DNA of 64,000 bases from Thermoplasmata archaeon (GTDB taxonomy: Archaea > Thermoplasmatota > Thermoplasmata > Lutacidiplasmatales > UBA184). Below the pieces are notes generated by a model that was not told the origin of the DNA, did no database searches, and was given only the letters and a program-made list of their open reading frames with translations. Below are positions 38,950 to 48,755 of this stretch, piece after piece; position 1 is the stretch's first letter; each line of letters starts with the position of its first letter. Location: NCBI GenBank assembly GCA_022749935.1, contig JAKIWQ010000001.1:44318-108317 (forward strand). Direction: 5' to 3'. The position numbers and the translations under genes were made by a program.

Positions 38950-39834
38950 TTACGCGTCCGCGCCCGTGCGCGGAACGGGAGTGGAGGCGAGGAAGGTGGA
39001 GAACCGGGTCATGTGCAGGCCCCACCGCTTCTCGAGGGACTCGATCGACCGTTCGATCTCTCGGCGTTCCGCCTCGGGGTCGCTGACGGCGGGGAACACG
39101 CCGAACCGCTCCGTGGACTCCGGGTCGACCTCCGGCTCGAACCGGACGGACCGGCCGATCCACGACCCGAGCATTCGGGCCATCTCCTGGAGGGTCTGGG
39201 AGTCCCCGGTCAGGTCGATGGTCGCTCCGAACGACCTCGGCCCTTGCTCGAACGCGGCGGCGGCGGCCTCTCCGATGTCGCCGACCGCGACGAGCTCCAT
39301 CCGGGTTTCCGGGGGCGCAGGAAACGACAAGACCCCGGCGCGGAGCGACTCGAGCCCCCACGCCGACGTGAAGTTGTCCATGAAGGTCGCAGGGCGAAGG
39401 AGGGTGGCCGGGAGGGCGAGTTCGACCAACAGCCGTTCGTTGGCCGCCTTGGACTCGAAGAGGGACGCCCCCGAATCGCCCGTCGCCGCGGTCGCCGAGC
39501 TGAGGATGACGTGCGGCGTACCCGCCGTCTTCGCAGCACGGAGCGCGGTGCGACCCTGTCGCTTCTCGCTCTCGAAGTCCGGCGCGTCGTACCCCTTGTC
39601 GTACGGCGTCGTGAGGACGAAGAACCCCTCGGCTCCCTTGAGCGCCTCGGGGAGACCCTTGCCGGTACGCAGGTCCCCCTCCACCACGTCGGCGCCGAGG
39701 GTTCGGAGATTCGAGGCCTTCGCGGCGTCGCGGGTGAGCGCCCGCACCGCGTGGCCGCGCTTCAACAGGCTGCGGGCCACGGCCCCGCCCTGCTTTCCGG
39801 TGGCTCCCGACACGAGGAAGACCCGCCGCGCCAT
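38950..39834 (-). CDS. NmrA-like NAD(P)-binding protein
   Basis: MARRVFLVSGATGKQGGAVARSLLKRGHAVRALTRD ... LVELALPATLLRPATFMDNF. Confidence 0.88.
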   Translation of the reverse strand: MARRVFLVSGATGKQGGAVARSLLKRGHAVRALTRDAAKASNLRTLGADVVEGDLRTGKGLPEALKGAEGFFVLTTPYDKGYDAPDFESEKRQGRTALRAAKTAGTPHVILSSATAATGDSGASLFESKAANERLLVELALPATLLRPATFMDNFTSAWGLESLRAGVLSFPAPPETRMELVAVGDIGEAAAAAFEQGPRSFGATIDLTGDSQTLQEMARMLGSWIGRSVRFEPEVDPESTERFGVFPAVSDPEAERREIERSIESLEKRWGLHMTRFSTFLASTPVPRTGADA

Positions 39835-39925
39835 CGACCCACGTCGAGCGCCCGACATACCCCAAGGATAGGAGGTCTTCGGGCCCCGGAGACCCCCTGG
39901 GGGCGGGGTCGAGGGACCCCAACGC

Positions 39926-39933
39926 ATAGATAA
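39926..39933 (+). promoter_or_regulatory. TATA-like box for the CADD-family gene
   Basis: ATAGATAA about 28 nt upstream of the GTG/ATG start at 39954/39957. Confidence 0.35.
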
Positions 39934-39953
39934 GCCGGAAATCTTCCCGACGA

Positions 39954-40616
39954 GTGATGAAGGCCCTCCAGGAGATCGACGCCGCGATCGAACGACGCCA
40001 CCTGCTGAAGCACCCCTTCTACACGGCCTGGTCGGCGGGGGAGCTCCCGATGGACACTCTTCGCCAGTACGCCGGTCAGTACTACCATTTCGAGGCGAAC
40101 TTCCCCCGCTACGTCGCCGGGGCGTACGCCCGTTTGACCCGGCCCGAGGACCGACGGGTCCTCCTCGAGAATCTCATGGACGAGGAGGGTCGGCCCCCCA
40201 CGCACCCCGAACTCTGGGTGGACTTCGCCCGAGGGGTCGGAGCGCGGTGGAGTGCCCGGCGGCCCCCGCCTCCCCGACCCGCGGCCCTCGGACTCTGCCG
40301 GACCTACGAGGCGCTCACCTTGGGGAAGGGGTCGCCCGCTCAGGCCCTTGGCGCGCTCTACGCGTACGAGCGCCAGTTCGCGGCCGTCGCCGCCGAAAAG
40401 TCGCGGGGACTCCGTGCGCACTACGGCATCCGCTCACGGGCCACCCATGAGTTCTTCCGAGTTCATTCCGAAGCCGACGTCGCCCACTCGGCGGCGGAAC
40501 GGCAGATTCTCGATCGGGAACTCCGGGCCGAAGCCCCGGGCGACGGGGGTGCGACCGAGTCGGTCGAGAAGACCCTCGGTGCGTGGTGGGCCTTCCTCGA
40601 TTCGTTCGGGATCTAG
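39954..40616 (+). CDS. TenA/PqqC-superfamily protein, CADD-like putative folate-metabolism protein
   Basis: LLKHPFYTAWSAGELPMDTLRQYAGQYYHFEANFPRYVAGAYARL ... NLMDEEGRPPTHPELWVDFARGVG. Confidence 0.8.
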   Translation: MMKALQEIDAAIERRHLLKHPFYTAWSAGELPMDTLRQYAGQYYHFEANFPRYVAGAYARLTRPEDRRVLLENLMDEEGRPPTHPELWVDFARGVGARWSARRPPPPRPAALGLCRTYEALTLGKGSPAQALGALYAYERQFAAVAAEKSRGLRAHYGIRSRATHEFFRVHSEADVAHSAAERQILDRELRAEAPGDGGATESVEKTLGAWWAFLDSFGI

Positions 40617-40633
40617 CGTCCCGCGCTTCGAGC

Positions 40634-42196
40634 TCACGCCGACGACGGCGGCCGTAGCGCCGCGAGGAGCCGGGCTCCGTCGGGAGTGCCCCACCCGGTG
40701 CACGGGTCCCATCCCGGGCCGGCCGAGTACGCCCCGTTCGTCCCGACCGTCACATCGTGAAATCCGCTCTCGACCGCCGGCTGGTAGAGCTTCGGGTTCA
40801 CGAATCCGACCGCGCTACCGAGCGACTGGTTGAGCCGGGCCAGTAAACCGGCCCAGAGCGGTGCGACCGCGCTCGTCCCACCGTACGTGGCGGCCACGCC
40901 GTCGACGCGGACCGAGTAGCCCGTCGCGGGGTCCGCGTTCCCCGCCACATCCGGCACCCCCCGTCCCGCAAACCCATTCGGAGCGGTCGGCACGGGCGGC
41001 GAAGCCTGGTACGAAGGGCGGGCGAACGCCTCGCTCACCCCACCCCCCGTGGCGCCCCCGCCGGTCCCCCGGTCGTCCCACACCACTTCCGATGTGATCG
41101 CCCCGCCCTCGAGGACGAGGGTCGTTCCGCCGCATCCGAGGGCGAACGGACTGGACGCCGGAAAGTCGACCACGGGGTGCGGGCCGCCGGTCCCGTCGTC
41201 CGCGCCGCCGTCCCCGGCGGCCACGAGGACCGTGACGCCTATGGTCGCGGCATCCTCGAACGCCGTGTTGAGCGCGGCCCGTGCCTGAACGGTCCAACTA
41301 CTCTCCGGCCCACCCCAGCTAATCGACAAGAGCGACGGGCGGTGGGTCGTGTCGTGCACGGCGGCCGCCACGCCGTCCAAGAATCCCGCGTCCGTGTTCG
41401 GAGCGAAGTAGACCACGAACGAGGCACCGGGGGCGACCGAGCCGGCGACCTCGAGGTCGAGCTGCACTTCCCCGTCGGGGCCGGAGGGGTCCCCCGTCGG
41501 TGCGTTCTTGGCGCCGTCCACGGAGACGTCGGTCACCGACGGGGACGCCAGCCCCTGGCTCTGGAAGTAGCTCTGGAGGTCCGAGGGGGAGAAACCCCCG
41601 CCCAGTTCGAGGATCGCGATCGTCTGACCGGCGCCGTCCGTGCCCGTCGGAAAGTCGTACGCCTCCGCGACTTGCGTGGGCGTGTAGACGTGGTCCCCGG
41701 CCGCGGGCGTCGCCCGGCGGCGAAAGTGCGTCCGGGCCTGCGGTCGGTCGTCCAGACCGAACACACCCTGGACGATGCCCTCGAGCTCGGTCGGGATCTG
41801 GACCGGCCCGGTCCGACCCCGATAGGCCCCTCCCTCGAAGGCCCAACGTTCCAGGGAGACCCCGAAGGTTCGTTCGAATGACTCGACCGTCCCGGCGAGT
41901 CGAACGAGTCGGGGGCCGATCGACTCGGATCTGACCTCGAGGCCGTTCGCCTGCGCGAATTCCCGGACCCGAGCCAGGTCGTCCGGGAGGGCTCCGTGCC
42001 GTTGAGCGAACTCTTCTCGGCTGAGGTAGAGGCGCCCGGTGTCGGCGGCCGGTCCGGGCTCTAACGGGTCCGGGTACGGAGGGGTGTCGGTCCGGCGCCG
42101 GAGCAGGAGGGTTACGGTGAGTCGGCCCTCCGCCCGCACTTGGCCGACCGAACGGGCTCCCGTCATCGGGGAGCGTTCGCTCCCTGGAAGATCCAT
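40634..42196 (-). CDS. Sedolisin (S53) family serine-carboxyl peptidase with pro-kumamolisin domain
   Basis: DGEVQLDLEV (E-x3-D), AAGDGGADDG, YGGTSAVAPLWAGLLA catalytic Ser, GWDPCTGWGTP Ca-binding region. Confidence 0.92.
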   Translation of the reverse strand: MDLPGSERSPMTGARSVGQVRAEGRLTVTLLLRRRTDTPPYPDPLEPGPAADTGRLYLSREEFAQRHGALPDDLARVREFAQANGLEVRSESIGPRLVRLAGTVESFERTFGVSLERWAFEGGAYRGRTGPVQIPTELEGIVQGVFGLDDRPQARTHFRRRATPAAGDHVYTPTQVAEAYDFPTGTDGAGQTIAILELGGGFSPSDLQSYFQSQGLASPSVTDVSVDGAKNAPTGDPSGPDGEVQLDLEVAGSVAPGASFVVYFAPNTDAGFLDGVAAAVHDTTHRPSLLSISWGGPESSWTVQARAALNTAFEDAATIGVTVLVAAGDGGADDGTGGPHPVVDFPASSPFALGCGGTTLVLEGGAITSEVVWDDRGTGGGATGGGVSEAFARPSYQASPPVPTAPNGFAGRGVPDVAGNADPATGYSVRVDGVAATYGGTSAVAPLWAGLLARLNQSLGSAVGFVNPKLYQPAVESGFHDVTVGTNGAYSAGPGWDPCTGWGTPDGARLLAALRPPSSA

Positions 42197-42223
42197 GGTG
42201 CGGGCAGGGGCCTCGGAGCGTTT

Positions 42224-43498
42224 CTAGGTGGCGGTGTCGTTCGTACTGGTCGACAGGACCCCACCCTGGACCCGGGAGATCAGATGGATCGTCACGAGGG
42301 AGAGGGCGAACACCGTCGCAAACACGACCACGATCCCGAGGACCTCCACACCGAGCTGGTGCACCGCCGCCATCCCTCCGCCGAAGAGCAGGCCATTCGC
42401 GAGCGGAGAGGAGAGGGAGCCCGCGGCAAACGTACTCTGGGCGAAGAACGCGATCATGAGAACGCCGAAGAGGCCACCCACGAGGTGGCCGGGGAGCAGG
42501 CCGACCGGGTCGGCGAACCAGCTGCGCTTGCTGAAGTAGATCTCCGCGCCGAGGAACAGCGGGCCTCCGAAGAGCCCCAGCACGAGCGCGCTCCCCGGGC
42601 TGACGAATCCCGCGAGGGGAGTGATGATGATGAGGCCCATCAGGATGCCGTTCACGGCCGTCAAGAGCGGCGAACCCGGGATTTTGAAAAGATAGGAACA
42701 CCCGAGCAGGCTGAGGCACGAGGCGGCGGCGGCCAGGAAGGTCGTGAGGACCACGACCACGGCCTCGTCGTTGAACTGCAGCACACTCCCCGGATTGAAC
42801 CCGAACCACCCCACCCAGAGGAGAAGGATGGCGAGCGTCAGCCATCCCGGACTGATCCGGATCGGTGTCTGGGGGCTCGAGACATCGCCCCGCTTCTTCT
42901 CCTCGTGCCAGATCTGGACGAGGACGGCGAGGCCGGCCGCGCCGGCGGCGCCGTGGACGACGAGACCGCCCGCGAAGTCGACCATCCCGAGCTGGGCCAG
43001 CCATCCCGAGGGGTTCCAGATCCACGCGGCCGGAAGATTCCATATCAGGACGAAGTACACGACCGAGAACCCGGCGATCGCGGAGAACTTGAGCTTCCGC
43101 AGGAACACGACCCCGACGAGCGCGAGGGTGACGGCCGCGAAGGCGGTCTCGAAGAGGAAGTAGGTCCCGGTCGTGAGCCCGGTACTCGTCTGGGACCACC
43201 AGGTGTCGACGATCGGGTTGGCGGAGGAGCTGGAGAACCCGCCGAGGAACAGCCCCGGTTGGTAGAACGGGTCCCCGATCACGCCGCCCCAGGTCGGTGC
43301 GAACGCCGTGTTGTAGCCGATGGCGCCCATGACCACGACCGCGAGACCGGTCATGAGGACCGTCTTGAGGAGACTGAACGACAGGGATTCCCCGAGTTCG
43401 CCGACCTCGAGGAGCCCCACGGCGATGGTCATCGTGAAGACGAGGAGCGCGGCGAGGAGGACCCAGAGGTTGTTGACGAGCGGGTCGGGGATGATCAC
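42224..43498 (-). CDS. amt: Ammonium transporter (Amt/Mep/Rh family)
   Basis: GGLVVHGAAGAAGLAVLVQIW, LLLWVGWFGFNPGSVLQFN, HLVGGLFGVLMIAFFAQ. Confidence 0.93.
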   Translation of the reverse strand: MIIPDPLVNNLWVLLAALLVFTMTIAVGLLEVGELGESLSFSLLKTVLMTGLAVVVMGAIGYNTAFAPTWGGVIGDPFYQPGLFLGGFSSSSANPIVDTWWSQTSTGLTTGTYFLFETAFAAVTLALVGVVFLRKLKFSAIAGFSVVYFVLIWNLPAAWIWNPSGWLAQLGMVDFAGGLVVHGAAGAAGLAVLVQIWHEEKKRGDVSSPQTPIRISPGWLTLAILLLWVGWFGFNPGSVLQFNDEAVVVVLTTFLAAAASCLSLLGCSYLFKIPGSPLLTAVNGILMGLIIITPLAGFVSPGSALVLGLFGGPLFLGAEIYFSKRSWFADPVGLLPGHLVGGLFGVLMIAFFAQSTFAAGSLSSPLANGLLFGGGMAAVHQLGVEVLGIVVVFATVFALSLVTIHLISRVQGGVLSTSTNDTAT

Positions 43499-43666
43499 GG
43501 GGAGTGGGTCCTCTCCGGTCGGTAGACGGCGGGTTCGGCTCCTCGAAGCACCGCCGAGAACTGGGCCCGGAGGGGGTACTTAGTCGTTGACTTCGAACCG
43601 AAGGGAAGACGGCGAGAACACGGCGCTCGGGCGGGTGCGCGGAGAACGCATATCGTCCGAGATCGC

Positions 43667-44884
43667 TTGGGGTTCCCCGTGGGGGCTCCCGTGAACGCAC
43701 CGACCGAGCGACCGGTGGTGATCCTCGGCGCGGGGTACGCGGGGCTGACCGTCGCTCGGGAGGTCGCCCGCCGTTCTAGGAGCCATCTCCCGATCGTCCT
43801 CGTCGATCGGAGTCCGGTCCACGTGCTGCGGACCGAACTCTACGAGATCGGAAAGATCGCCGAAGCGGCCGGTGACGTCCGCCCATGGACCGTTCCGCTC
43901 GCGAACGTCCTCGAGCGGACGTCGAGTTCGTTCCGCCAAGGGGCGGTGGGCGCGATCGACCTGGCGAACCGCATCGTTCACTTGGAGGGTGGGGAGGCGA
44001 TCCCGTTCGGGTCGCTGGCCGTCTGTCTCGGGAGCGTGGCCGCCTACTACGGGGTGCCGGGAGCCGCCGACCACACCTTCAGCGTCTACCGACTCTCGGG
44101 CGCCCTTCGGCTCGCGAAAGCGCTCCGTGATGTCGAGACGGCCTCCGGTTCCACGACGGGCGAACGTCGACCCCGGGTCGTGATCGTCGGAGGCGGGTCG
44201 ACCGGAACGGAGCTCGCCGCCGAGATCGCCACCACGGATTGGACCCGAGTGGCCGGGCCACGGGCCCGTCCGCCGGAGGTGATCCTCCTCTCCGGCGCTC
44301 TGCCGTTCCTCGTCGGGTTGCCCCCGAAGTTGGTGGCGCACGCGCGCGAGTTGTTGCAGCGGGCCGGGGTTTGGGTCCTCCATGGGGTGAACGTCGTGCG
44401 GGTGGACGAGGGGGCCGTGCACCTCGAGGACGGTTCGATCCTGAAGTGCGACGTGACGGTGTGGTGCGCGGGACTCGAAGCTCCAGCGCAGGTCAAGTCG
44501 CTCGACGCCCCTCACGGGAAAGGGGGGCGTCTCGCCGTCGCGCCCACGCTCGAACTCCCCGGTCACCCCGGGGTATTCGCGGTCGGAGACGTCTCCGAGG
44601 TCCGGGACCCCACGACCGGGATGCTGGTACCGGCCACGGCCCAGGCGGCGCGGGCCGAAGCCCGGGTCGCAGCGGCCAACCTCGTCGCCCGACGGGAGGG
44701 TCGTCCCCTCGAGCCGTTCCGATATCAGGAGAAAGGGGTGGTCGTGGCCCTCGGCCTCGGCAAGGCCGCTGGGACGATCCGAGGGCTGACGCTCTGGGGG
44801 AGTCCGGCCGCGCTGCTGAAACGGGTCGCCGAGAAGGAGTACTCCCGCACGGCCGAGAAGGGCGAGGACACCTCGCTCGTCTAG
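43667..44884 (+). CDS. NADH dehydrogenase-like (NDH-2) FAD/NAD(P) oxidoreductase
   Basis: VVILGAGYAGLTVAREVARR, VVIVGGGSTGTELAAEIA, GVFAVGDVSEVRDPTTG. Confidence 0.88.
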   Translation: MGFPVGAPVNAPTERPVVILGAGYAGLTVAREVARRSRSHLPIVLVDRSPVHVLRTELYEIGKIAEAAGDVRPWTVPLANVLERTSSSFRQGAVGAIDLANRIVHLEGGEAIPFGSLAVCLGSVAAYYGVPGAADHTFSVYRLSGALRLAKALRDVETASGSTTGERRPRVVIVGGGSTGTELAAEIATTDWTRVAGPRARPPEVILLSGALPFLVGLPPKLVAHARELLQRAGVWVLHGVNVVRVDEGAVHLEDGSILKCDVTVWCAGLEAPAQVKSLDAPHGKGGRLAVAPTLELPGHPGVFAVGDVSEVRDPTTGMLVPATAQAARAEARVAAANLVARREGRPLEPFRYQEKGVVVALGLGKAAGTIRGLTLWGSPAALLKRVAEKEYSRTAEKGEDTSLV

Positions 44885-44942
44885 CTTCCTCGTCGCGGCC
44901 CCGAGCGGAGGAGATATGCCGCCCCCCGGGTTGGTGGGTCGC

Positions 44943-45917
44943 GTGAAAGCCCTCGTGCTCATCGGAGGGTTCGGAACCCGCCTCCGTCCGATCACGTACA
45001 CGGTCCCGAAGCAACTCATTCCGATCGCCGGCAAGCCGGTCCTCTACCACGTGTTCGACCTGATCCCTCCCGACATCGAGGAGGTGGTTCTCGCCACCGG
45101 GTACAAGTCCGAAGTGATCGAGGCGTACGTCCGAAGCCACCCTCCTCCCTGGCCGGTGCGGCTCGTGGCGGAGTCTGAGCCGCTGGGCACGGGAGGGGGC
45201 ATGAAGAACGCGGGGGCCGGAATGTCCGACCCGTTCTACCTCCTCAATTCCGACGTGATCGCCGCCGCGGACCTCGGTGCGCTCCGGGCGCTCCACGAGC
45301 ATCGGGGCGGCGTCGGAACGATGGCGCTCGCCGAGGTGGAGGATACGCGACCCTACGGAGTGGCCGCGTTGGGGCCAGACGACCGCATCGAAGCGTTCGT
45401 GGAGAAACCCGAACCGGCCGACGCGCCCTCCCACTGGATCAACGCAGGGTTTGCGATATGGGCCGCATCCGTCCTGGAGCGGGTCCCTGGGGGCCGGCCC
45501 GTCAGCTTCGAGCGCGAGGTCGTACCGGGGTTGCTCTCGGAAGGGCTCTTCGGGTTCCGCCTCTCCCGGTACTGGGACGACGCCGGTACTCCAGAACGCA
45601 TCCTTCGTTCCCAACAACTTCTCTTCGATGATGCGCGTGGCGGACGGGCCGGACTCCCCGCGGGGGCCCTCGGCTCGGGACCGGTGGCGGCGGCGAAGGG
45701 CGTTCGGGCGCGGGGCGCCTCGTTCGGAAAGTACGTCACCCTCGGGGAGGACGTGACGGTGGAGCCCGGCGCCCACATCGAGAACTCGATCCTGATGGAC
45801 GGAGTCTACGTCGAGAAGGAGGCAATGGTGCTCTCCAGCATCCTCGGTCCCCGGGTCCGGGTACGAACGGGCCACCGCGTGGCGGGACAAACGCTCGGGG
45901 AAGCCGTCGAGGCCTGA
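44943..45917 (+). CDS. Sugar-phosphate nucleotidyltransferase with C-terminal left-handed beta-helix
   Basis: ALVLIGGFGTRLRPITYTVPKQLIPIAGKPVLYHVFDLI; C-terminal hexapeptide-like GKYVTLGEDVTVEPGAHIENSILMDGVYV. Confidence 0.9.
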   Translation: MKALVLIGGFGTRLRPITYTVPKQLIPIAGKPVLYHVFDLIPPDIEEVVLATGYKSEVIEAYVRSHPPPWPVRLVAESEPLGTGGGMKNAGAGMSDPFYLLNSDVIAAADLGALRALHEHRGGVGTMALAEVEDTRPYGVAALGPDDRIEAFVEKPEPADAPSHWINAGFAIWAASVLERVPGGRPVSFEREVVPGLLSEGLFGFRLSRYWDDAGTPERILRSQQLLFDDARGGRAGLPAGALGSGPVAAAKGVRARGASFGKYVTLGEDVTVEPGAHIENSILMDGVYVEKEAMVLSSILGPRVRVRTGHRVAGQTLGEAVEA

Positions 45918-45922
45918 ACCCC

Positions 45923-46960
45923 TTAGAACGCCGGACCCGTGACCGCGACCTTCACGGCCACGTCGGGCTGCCCCGCGAGCCGAAACGCTTCCTCCAGCCG
46001 TTCGAGGGGGATCCGATGGGAGACCAGGTCGGAGATGGTGAGCGTCCCCGACGCGACCCGCCGATGGACTTCCGCGATGTCGGGTTCCGTGGTCGCGTAC
46101 GAGGGCACGAGACGGACGCCTCGAAGGTAGAGGTCCTGAAGGTCGGCGTCCAGGCGGCTACCGGCCTCGGGGAGCCCGAAGAGGTTCACCGTGCCGCCCC
46201 GGCGCACGAACGTCGTTGCGTCCCGGAGGACGTCGGGATGTCCGGTCGCGACGACCGCGAGGTCGACGCCACGACCGTCGGTCGCGTGGTCGATCGCGGC
46301 CCGGACCGCGCCGACCTCTCTCGGGTCGACGGTCGTACTGATCCCGCCCCGTTCGGCCGCCCGACGTCGGAGTGGAGCCACCTCGCTCCCGCCGACCCAT
46401 TTCGCCCCGAGGGAACGTAACAGACGCGCGTACAGGATGCCCACGGGACCCAGCCCGAGGACGAACGCGGTGGCCTGCTCGGGCAGACCGAGTCGCCGGA
46501 GGGCCGTGAGAGCACACCCGGCCGGTTCGAGCAACGTGCCCGACTCCCAATCGACGTTGGCCGCGAGCGGAAGGATGGCCTTCCGACCGACGTTCTCCGC
46601 CGGCACCCGAAACGACTCCGCAAACCCCCCCGGGTCGAGGTTCGTTTGGGAGTAGCGGGCGCAGAAGGTGTAGTCCCCGCGGGCACAGACCGGGCAGGCA
46701 TAGCAGGGAACGTGGTGATGGACGAAGACCCGGTCCCCGAGGGCGAGCTCCGGGACCCCCTCCCCGAGTTGGGTCACCCGACCGACCGGTTCGTGGCCGA
46801 TGACGCCCACGGTCCGGTAGTTCCCCCGGAGTTTCTCGAGGTCGGTGCCGCACACGCCGCAGGCGGCGAGCGAGACGATGACCTCCCCCGGCCCGGCCGT
46901 GGGCTCGGGTCGGTCGGTGACGAGGACCTGACCGGGCCCGGCGAGATGGCCGAACTTCAT
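45923..46960 (-). CDS. Zinc-dependent medium-chain alcohol/sorbitol dehydrogenase
   Basis: CGVCGTDLEKLRGNY, GHEPVGRV, CYACPVCARGDYTFC. Confidence 0.9.
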   Translation of the reverse strand: MKFGHLAGPGQVLVTDRPEPTAGPGEVIVSLAACGVCGTDLEKLRGNYRTVGVIGHEPVGRVTQLGEGVPELALGDRVFVHHHVPCYACPVCARGDYTFCARYSQTNLDPGGFAESFRVPAENVGRKAILPLAANVDWESGTLLEPAGCALTALRRLGLPEQATAFVLGLGPVGILYARLLRSLGAKWVGGSEVAPLRRRAAERGGISTTVDPREVGAVRAAIDHATDGRGVDLAVVATGHPDVLRDATTFVRRGGTVNLFGLPEAGSRLDADLQDLYLRGVRLVPSYATTEPDIAEVHRRVASGTLTISDLVSHRIPLERLEEAFRLAGQPDVAVKVAVTGPAF

Positions 46961-48366
46961 GCGCCCGCGTGGGCGGCGGAGATCGCAGCATCCACGATCT
47001 CGACCGCTTCATCGATCTCTTCCCTCCGGACGATGAGGGGAGGGATGTACCGGATCGACGATCGACCGCATCCCAACAGGATCAACCCCCGGCGATACGC
47101 CTCGACCAGGACCTGATCCCGGAACTTCACGGCCGGTTCCTTCGTGGTCCGGTCGGTGACGAACTCGGTCGCGACCATGAGACCGAGGCCTCGTACGTCG
47201 CCGATCTCGTCGTGTCGGGACTGGAGCTCGCGCAACCGTTGGAGGAGGTACCCCCCTTGGGTGGTCGCGTTCTGAAGGAGGTTTTCCCTCTCCATCACCC
47301 CGATGGTCGCGAGCGAAGCCGCCGAGGCGAGGAGGTTCCCGCCGAAGGTGTTCGAATGGGCGCCCGTCGTGAGGTCGAGGTCCGCCCGCATGGCCACCGC
47401 GCCCATCGGAACGCCCCCTCCGACCGCTTTGGCCATGGTGAGGATGTCCGGAACCACCCCGGTGTGTTCGATGGCGAACCACTTCCCGGTGCGTCCCATT
47501 CCGGATTGGACCTCGTCGTCGATGAACAAGATCCCGTGTTCGTCGAGCGTGGATTTGATCACTTGGTGCCAGCCCTTGGGCGGGATCACGTAGCCTCCTT
47601 CTCCCATCACCGCCTCGGAAATGAACGCGGCCACGTCGTCCGGCGGGATGGACGTCTCGAAATAGAGCTCCTTCAGGATCTTCGCGCAGTACAGGTCGCA
47701 GCTGGGGTACTCGAGCTTGTACGGGCAACGGTAGCACGTCGGGGCTGGGATGTGGTGCCCGCCGTTGACGAACGGAGCGTACCGGGCCCGCTGGACCGGC
47801 TTCGAAGTGGTCATCGAGAGGGAGCCCATCGACCGTCCATGGAAGGCACCGAGGAGGCCCACGGTGATCGGTCGCCGCCGGTTCCAGCGGGCGATCTTGA
47901 GCGCGGCCTCGGCGCTCTCCGTGCCGCTGTTGGTGAAAAAGATCTTCTTGGCGAACGTCCCGGGCGTGATCTTCGTCAGCTTCTCGGCGAGACGAACCTG
48001 CAGGTCGTAGTAGAAATCGGTGCCGGCAAAGTGCTGTAAGACCCCCGCCTGGTCCCGGATCGCTCGGACGACGTCCGGGTGGCTGTGGCCGACGTTCAGG
48101 ACGCTGATCCCCGCCGCGAAATCCAGCAGGCGGTTCCCATCGACGTCGGTGATCCAGACCCCACTGCCGGAGGCGGCCACGATCGGAGACGCCTTGGTGA
48201 CCGTCATGAGGTACTGCTGGTCCCGGGCGATGATCTTCTGGGCCTCGGGGCCCGGGATGGGGGTGCGCAGGAACACCCCGCGCGCCGGAGGGGTCCCGGT
48301 CGGCGGAGCGGTGGACGGTGAGGAGGACGCCAGCGGGGTTTCGCTCATGGGGTATCGTTCGTCCAC
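46957..48366 (-). CDS. Class III aminotransferase, 4-aminobutyrate aminotransferase-like
   Basis: GVWITDVDGNRLLDFAAGISVLNVGHSHPDVV, LFIDDEVQSGMGRTGKWFAIEH, LTMAKAVGGGVPMGAV. Confidence 0.92.
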   Translation of the reverse strand: MDERYPMSETPLASSSPSTAPPTGTPPARGVFLRTPIPGPEAQKIIARDQQYLMTVTKASPIVAASGSGVWITDVDGNRLLDFAAGISVLNVGHSHPDVVRAIRDQAGVLQHFAGTDFYYDLQVRLAEKLTKITPGTFAKKIFFTNSGTESAEAALKIARWNRRRPITVGLLGAFHGRSMGSLSMTTSKPVQRARYAPFVNGGHHIPAPTCYRCPYKLEYPSCDLYCAKILKELYFETSIPPDDVAAFISEAVMGEGGYVIPPKGWHQVIKSTLDEHGILFIDDEVQSGMGRTGKWFAIEHTGVVPDILTMAKAVGGGVPMGAVAMRADLDLTTGAHSNTFGGNLLASAASLATIGVMERENLLQNATTQGGYLLQRLRELQSRHDEIGDVRGLGLMVATEFVTDRTTKEPAVKFRDQVLVEAYRRGLILLGCGRSSIRYIPPLIVRREEIDEAVEIVDAAISAAHAGA

Positions 48367-48464
48367 GGCCGCACGGGGCCATTATGTTCTCGGTCCTGGA
48401 GGGACCCCCACGTCTCGTCCACCGCCTTCCTTTAAGGCGCACCCGCCGGCTCGGAGCCGCACGG

Positions 48465-48755
48465 ATGGGCGCACCGGCGGGCCAGGGACGTTCGCGAGAA
48501 GCGGACGAAAAGACGCTGGAGGAGGTCGTCCCGCGGCGGGCCGTCCTCACGGAGCTCGCTCGGGGATTCCTGCTCGTGCACGAGTCGAACCCCGACCGGG
48601 CCCGAGCGTTCGCCAAGACGTTTCTCCAAGAGCGCGAGGGGTCCACGCTCCCGGCGCGGACCGAGAATGTGAACAAAGTCACGCTCGCGCGCCTCGGGCT
48701 GGGGAAGTACCCGAGGGGGGCCGTCGAACCGTTGCCGTCGCGGATGCCGCGCTAG
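48465..48755 (+). CDS. Small hypothetical protein
   Basis: 96-aa ORF from ATG 48465 with CCTTTAAGG at 48429-48437 (about 34 nt upstream); charged helical sequence. Confidence 0.5.
   Translation: MGAPAGQGRSREADEKTLEEVVPRRAVLTELARGFLLVHESNPDRARAFAKTFLQEREGSTLPARTENVNKVTLARLGLGKYPRGAVEPLPSRMPR

Noticed and set aside
41319-43700. 793-aa minus-strand ORF spanning sedolisin and Amt genes
   Set aside because: Out of frame with two well-supported genes and rich in Arg/Pro/Gly; shadow ORF.
47009-48682. 557-aa minus ORF and 575-aa plus ORF (48020-49747) around gabT-like gene
   Set aside because: Low-complexity Arg/Pro/Gly-rich translations overlapping real genes in other frames.
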